Below are positions 5,631-8,183 of a DNA stretch of 8,183 nucleotides, piece by piece (the first letter of the stretch is position 1; each line of letters begins with the position of its first letter). Source of the DNA: CAZYWA01 sp964650975 [NCBI: uncultured bacterium] (GTDB lineage: Bacteria; JADJOY01); the NCBI GenBank assembly GCA_964650975.1, contig CAZYWA010000363.1:1-8183 (forward strand), in the 5' to 3' direction. Position numbers and translations under genes: made by a program. The notes beneath the pieces were generated by a model. It ran no database searches. It saw nothing but the letters and a program-made list of their open reading frames with translations, and was not told where the DNA came from.

Positions 5631-7619
5631 TCAGGCCGTCTTGACGCGCAGCTCGGGGTGATCGCGCAGCACCTCGAGGATCGCCGGGTTCTTGAGCGCC
5701 GACACGTTCTTCGGCCAGGCGCCGTTCAGCACGTCGCGCGCCGCGCGCTCGGAGCGCTTGTTGTTGAGCGTCACCGGAACCTCGGGCACCTGCGCCACCA
5801 CCGCGGGCACGTGGGCGGCCGAGGTGCGGGTCTTGATCTCTTTCTTGATGCGCATCGTGAGCGCCCGGTCGAGAACCTGACCGTGCTTGAGCACCACCAG
5901 GAGCACGATCCGGCTCCCGCCCGGCTCGCGCGGCGCCGCCTGCTCGACGGCCATGCCTTCCGCCACCTCGGGCACGTGCTCGAGCGCGCCGTAGATCTCC
6001 GCGGGACCGATGCGGATCCCGCGCACGTTGATGACGCCGTCCGAGCGGCCCAGGATTCGCGCGCCGCCGGTGGCGCCGAGCTGCACCAGATCGCCGTGGG
6101 TCCAGAGGCCGGGATTCTGCGCGAAATAGGCACCGTGGAAGCGCGTGCCGGTCTCGTCGCCCAAGAGCCCGATCGGCCGCGACGGGAAGGGGCGCGCGCA
6201 CACCAGCTCGCCCGGCCCGGGTCCGAAGCTTCCGTCCGGCATGAGGGCGCGCACGTCGAGGCCCAGGCTCACGCACTGCGCCTCGCCGCGGTGCACCGGC
6301 AAGTTCGGGTTGCCGAGCACGAAGCAGCCCAGGATGTCGGTGCCGCCGGAGATCGATTGCAGGGGCAGCTCGCCGACTCGCTCTCGCACCCAGTCGTAGA
6401 GCGGGTCGTGCAGGATCGAGCCGGTCGACATCATGCTGCGCAGCGACTCGAGACCCGCACGGTCGCGCGGCTGCATGTCGAGATCGCGACACAGCTGGAG
6501 ATAGGCAGGGCTGGTGCCGAACGCGGTGACGCGCTCGCGACCCACCAGCTGCCACAGCGCGTCCTCGGCCGGAAAGGTCGCCGACCCATCGAAGAGCACG
6601 ATCTCGGTGCCGGCCGAGAGCGCCGAGAGCTGCCAGTTCCACATCATCCAGCCGGGCGTGGTGTGGAAGTAGAGCTTGTCGTCGGGCGTCAGCGCCGAGT
6701 GCAGCACCAGCTCCTTCCAGTGCTCGAGCAATGTCCCGCCCTGGCCGTGGACGATGCATTTCGGGGCGCCCGTGGTACCCGACGAGAACAGGATGAAGAG
6801 CGGATGGTCGAACTCGAGCCGTCGCCACGGGAACGACTCGTCGGCACCGAGGGCCGTTCCGGTCGCGGCGAGCGCTTCCAGGGTGGTCGAATGCGCGGCA
6901 CCACTCGAGGCGGCGGGGAACGGCTCCGGGTCGAGCGACACCAGCCGCTCGAGGGAGCCCAGGCCGGCGGCGATCTCGCGGACGTGATCGTCGAGCGAGC
7001 GCGTCTGCCCCTGCGACACCAGGACGCGATGCGCGAAGAGCACCGTGGGATGAAGCGGGCCGAAGCGCTGCAGCACGGCGCCGGCGGCAAGGTCCGTGGA
7101 CACCGACGACCACGTCGCTCCGATCGAGGCCGCCGCCAGGCACGCCACGGCGGTCTGGTGGTCGTTCCGCACCACCGCCACCACCCGATCGCCGGGCCGC
7201 ACTCCGCTCGCCGCGAGCGCTCGCGCGACGCCGGTCACTCGATCGCGCAGCTCGCGGCGCGTGAGCCGCGCCAGCTGCCCGCGCTCGCCACACGCCGTCA
7301 CCGCGAAGCGATCGTCCTCGCGACCGGGCCCGCTCGCGAGCAAGTTCTCCGCGTAGTTGAGACGCACCTCGGGAAAAAACCGCGCCTGCTCGATCCCGTC
7401 GCCCACCAGCGCCGGCCGCGCGGCTCCCTCGAAGGCCAGGCCGCTGAAGCGCAGCAGGCATTCCCAGAAGAGCGCCGCGCACTCGACCGAGAAACGGTGC
7501 AGCTCCGCGTAGCCGGGGAGCGAGCGCCCGCACTCCAACTCGCAGTACCGCGCGAATGCGGTCATCCGCGAGCGCTCGACCAGCTCGGCGCTCGGCTGGA
7601 ACACGGGTGCGTCGCTCAA
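5631..7619 (-). CDS. Acetoacetyl-CoA synthetase (acetoacetate--CoA ligase)
   Basis: From TTG 7619 the product has 662 residues, the normal length for this family of adenylate-forming enzymes. Known family members convert acetoacetate, ATP and CoA to acetoacetyl-CoA in the cytosol, for ketone-body use or polyhydroxybutyrate and isoprenoid supply. Visible motifs are the N-terminal VFQPS (6-10), the ATP-binding loop LFSSGTTGAPKCIVHGQGG (277-295), TTPGWMMWNW (320-329), SISGGTDI (422-429), GELVCARPFPS (470-480), WTHGD (506-510), GRSDGVINVRGIRIGPAEIY (524-543), and the C-terminal TLNNK with K621 as the likely catalytic lysine. N620 replaces the usual glycine before it. The start is inferred: TTG 7619 overlaps the carrier protein stop (TTGA) and keeps the family's VFQPS segment; ATG 7565 would remove it. 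No separate promoter is needed, as it lies directly behind the carrier protein gene. A related short-chain beta-keto acid as substrate is possible. Confidence 0.88.
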   Translation of the reverse strand: MSDAPVFQPSAELVERSRMTAFARYCELECGRSLPGYAELHRFSVECAALFWECLLRFSGLAFEGAARPALVGDGIEQARFFPEVRLNYAENLLASGPGREDDRFAVTACGERGQLARLTRRELRDRVTGVARALAASGVRPGDRVVAVVRNDHQTAVACLAAASIGATWSSVSTDLAAGAVLQRFGPLHPTVLFAHRVLVSQGQTRSLDDHVREIAAGLGSLERLVSLDPEPFPAASSGAAHSTTLEALAATGTALGADESFPWRRLEFDHPLFILFSSGTTGAPKCIVHGQGGTLLEHWKELVLHSALTPDDKLYFHTTPGWMMWNWQLSALSAGTEIVLFDGSATFPAEDALWQLVGRERVTAFGTSPAYLQLCRDLDMQPRDRAGLESLRSMMSTGSILHDPLYDWVRERVGELPLQSISGGTDILGCFVLGNPNLPVHRGEAQCVSLGLDVRALMPDGSFGPGPGELVCARPFPSRPIGLLGDETGTRFHGAYFAQNPGLWTHGDLVQLGATGGARILGRSDGVINVRGIRIGPAEIYGALEHVPEVAEGMAVEQAAPREPGGSRIVLLVVLKHGQVLDRALTMRIKKEIKTRTSAAHVPAVVAQVPEVPVTLNNKRSERAARDVLNGAWPKNVSALKNPAILEVLRDHPELRVKTA

Positions 7620-7897
7620 CCGGGCTTCCCGAATTTGGGGTGCGCCATCACGTAGCGCACGATCTTGCCGAGGCCGTCGAAGTTCTCGCGCGACAGATCC
7701 TTGCGGTCGATCTGGAAGTGGAACGTGTCTTCGAGGTGCAGGACCAGCTGCACGAAGCCCAGGCTGTCGAGGATGCCGTTGTCGAGGAAGCTCGACTCGT
7801 CGCTCGCCACGAGCTTCGCGGCATCGCCGAAGTGGAAGTTGTCGTCCAGCCAGTCGATGACAAGCTGGCGGATTTCGGCGTGGGTCGACGGGCTCAT
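7616..7897 (-). CDS. Acyl carrier protein (phosphopantetheine-binding)
   Basis: The 93-residue product has the carrier protein fold: a first helix at about 5-18, a loop, and the attachment motif GILDSLGF (41-48) with Ser45 as the expected phosphopantetheine site. A second helix follows (FVQLVLHLEDTF, 48-59), then FQIDRKDLSRENFDGLGKIV (61-80) with the third and fourth helices. It carries an acyl group as a thioester, cytosolically. It differs from a housekeeping AcpP, which has DSLD rather than DSLG and is usually near 78 residues with a fatty-acid gene neighbourhood. It is therefore probably a dedicated carrier for a specialised pathway. The ATG at 7897 begins directly before the first helix; an upstream ATG at 7939 would add 14 residues of poor character across the divergent promoter region. 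No clear SD is seen. The stop codon overlaps the start of the acetoacetyl-CoA synthetase, so the two are co-translated. Confidence 0.88.
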   Translation of the reverse strand: MSPSTHAEIRQLVIDWLDDNFHFGDAAKLVASDESSFLDNGILDSLGFVQLVLHLEDTFHFQIDRKDLSRENFDGLGKIVRYVMAHPKFGKPG

Positions 7898-7908
7898 CGG
7901 ACGGGGCG

Positions 7909-7952
7909 GCGCGGATCGCACGCGAGCGTGCTGAAGCAAATCCGATCCGCGC
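7909..7952. promoter_or_regulatory. Inverted repeat in the divergent ACP/GMC promoter, candidate operator
   Basis: GCGCGGATCG (7909-7918) is the exact reverse complement of CGATCCGCGC (7943-7952), with 24 bases between. Inside, overlapping the left arm by one base, is a second dyad: GCACGC, GA, GCGTGC (7918-7931). The site starts 11 bp upstream of the ACP start codon and ends before the GMC -10-like box. Bound protein there could control both divergent genes. No regulator gene is visible in the window. Confidence 0.4.
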
Positions 7953-7973
7953 GCGCCCGGCGAGTGGCACGGC

Positions 7974-7979
7974 TATCCT
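7974..7979 (+). promoter_or_regulatory. Candidate -10 box of the GMC oxidoreductase gene
   Basis: TATCCT matches TATAAT at four of six positions. It would start transcription near 7986, leaving a leader of about 28 bases before the ATG at 8014. There is no -35 match and no clear Shine-Dalgarno sequence. Confidence 0.28.
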
Positions 7980-8013
7980 GGCGGCGCCCAACCGCTCCAG
8001 TCACCCGAACGCC

Positions 8014-8183
8014 ATGGCCGACCGCTACGACGCCGCGATCGTGGGGAGTGGCTTCGGCGGCAGCGTCGCGGCGCTCAGGCTCGCGGAAAAGGGCTACCGG
8101 GTGGTGGTCGTCGAGCAAGGCGGGCGACTCACACCCGAGCGCATCGCCGCCGCCGACCGCAGCCCGCGTGAGCTCTTCTGGCT
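8014..8183 (+). CDS. GMC / cholesterol oxidase-like FAD oxidoreductase, N-terminus only
   Basis: Only the first 56 codons are inside the window; the frame is still open at the right edge. They encode a complete start of an FAD-binding Rossmann fold. YDAAIVGSGFGGS (5-17) contains the GxGxxG loop at 11-16, a helix follows (VAALRLAEKG), and the second strand YRVVVVEQG ends in Glu34, which binds the adenosine ribose. The wording GSGFGGSVAALRLAEKGYRV, and the later ELFW resembling the FLW segment of cholesterol oxidases, points to that branch of the GMC superfamily, whose members are typically 500 residues or more and oxidise sterols or other alcohols. This is family inference from a short stretch; the substrate is unknown. 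The gene is divergent from the carrier protein gene and shares its 116-bp promoter region. Confidence 0.78.
   Translation, partial: MADRYDAAIVGSGFGGSVAALRLAEKGYRVVVVEQGGRLTPERIAAADRSPRELFW

Noticed and set aside
4312-5661. 449-residue + strand frame overlapping the lipoprotein and glycosyltransferase genes
   Set aside because: It is out of frame with the glycosyltransferase, extremely arginine-rich and low in complexity, and covers a gene with clear GT2 motifs.
1-8183. CRISPR array, tRNA, rRNA, prophage or complete insertion sequence
   Set aside because: No regularly spaced direct repeats, cloverleaf, rRNA-like sequence, transposase, integrase or phage structural motif was seen.

Overview
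The window is high-GC bacterial DNA (roughly two thirds G+C or more by eye) with strong G/C bias at third codon positions. It has six complete protein genes plus a seventh cut off at the right edge. The gene families (TldD/TldE, a GT2 glycosyltransferase, acetoacetyl-CoA synthetase, a carrier protein, a GMC-type oxidoreductase, a small lipoprotein) suggest a Gram-negative soil or sediment lineage of the deltaproteobacterial/myxobacterial kind. No taxonomic marker is present, so this is only an impression. No tRNA, rRNA, CRISPR array or intact mobile element was seen.

Region by region: 1-299 holds no convincing gene. It carries one copy of a GC-rich hairpin repeat and a short palindrome. 300-821 (+) encodes a membrane-anchored or exported protein of unknown function with four cysteines. 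862-2295 and 2306-3628 (+) are a TldD/TldE-type metalloprotease pair. 3629-4088 is a gene-free stretch of about 460 bp with at least seven inverted repeats; its last hairpin is a second copy of the repeat seen at 45-71. 4089-4550 (-) is a small lipoprotein. 4661-5620 (+) is a GT2 glycosyltransferase with a short C-terminal module. 5631-7619 (-) is an acetoacetyl-CoA synthetase, translationally coupled to an acyl carrier protein at 7616-7897 (-). 8014 to the right edge (+) is the N-terminus of a GMC/cholesterol-oxidase-like flavoprotein, divergent from the carrier protein.

Two functional pairs can be read. TldD and TldE should form one heteromeric peptidase that cleaves small or unfolded peptides. 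The carrier protein and the acetoacetyl-CoA synthetase overlap by 4 bp (TTGA), which suggests that an activated beta-keto acid and a carrier protein are used together, perhaps with the divergent oxidoreductase. The lipoprotein and glycosyltransferase are divergent and look functionally unrelated.

Non-coding signals worth attention are the hairpin cluster at 3732-4085, a 10-bp inverted repeat in the ACP/GMC divergent promoter, and TACAAY -10-like boxes placed so close to the start codons of tldD and the lipoprotein that both mRNAs could be leaderless. I did not find a clearly new multi-gene system.
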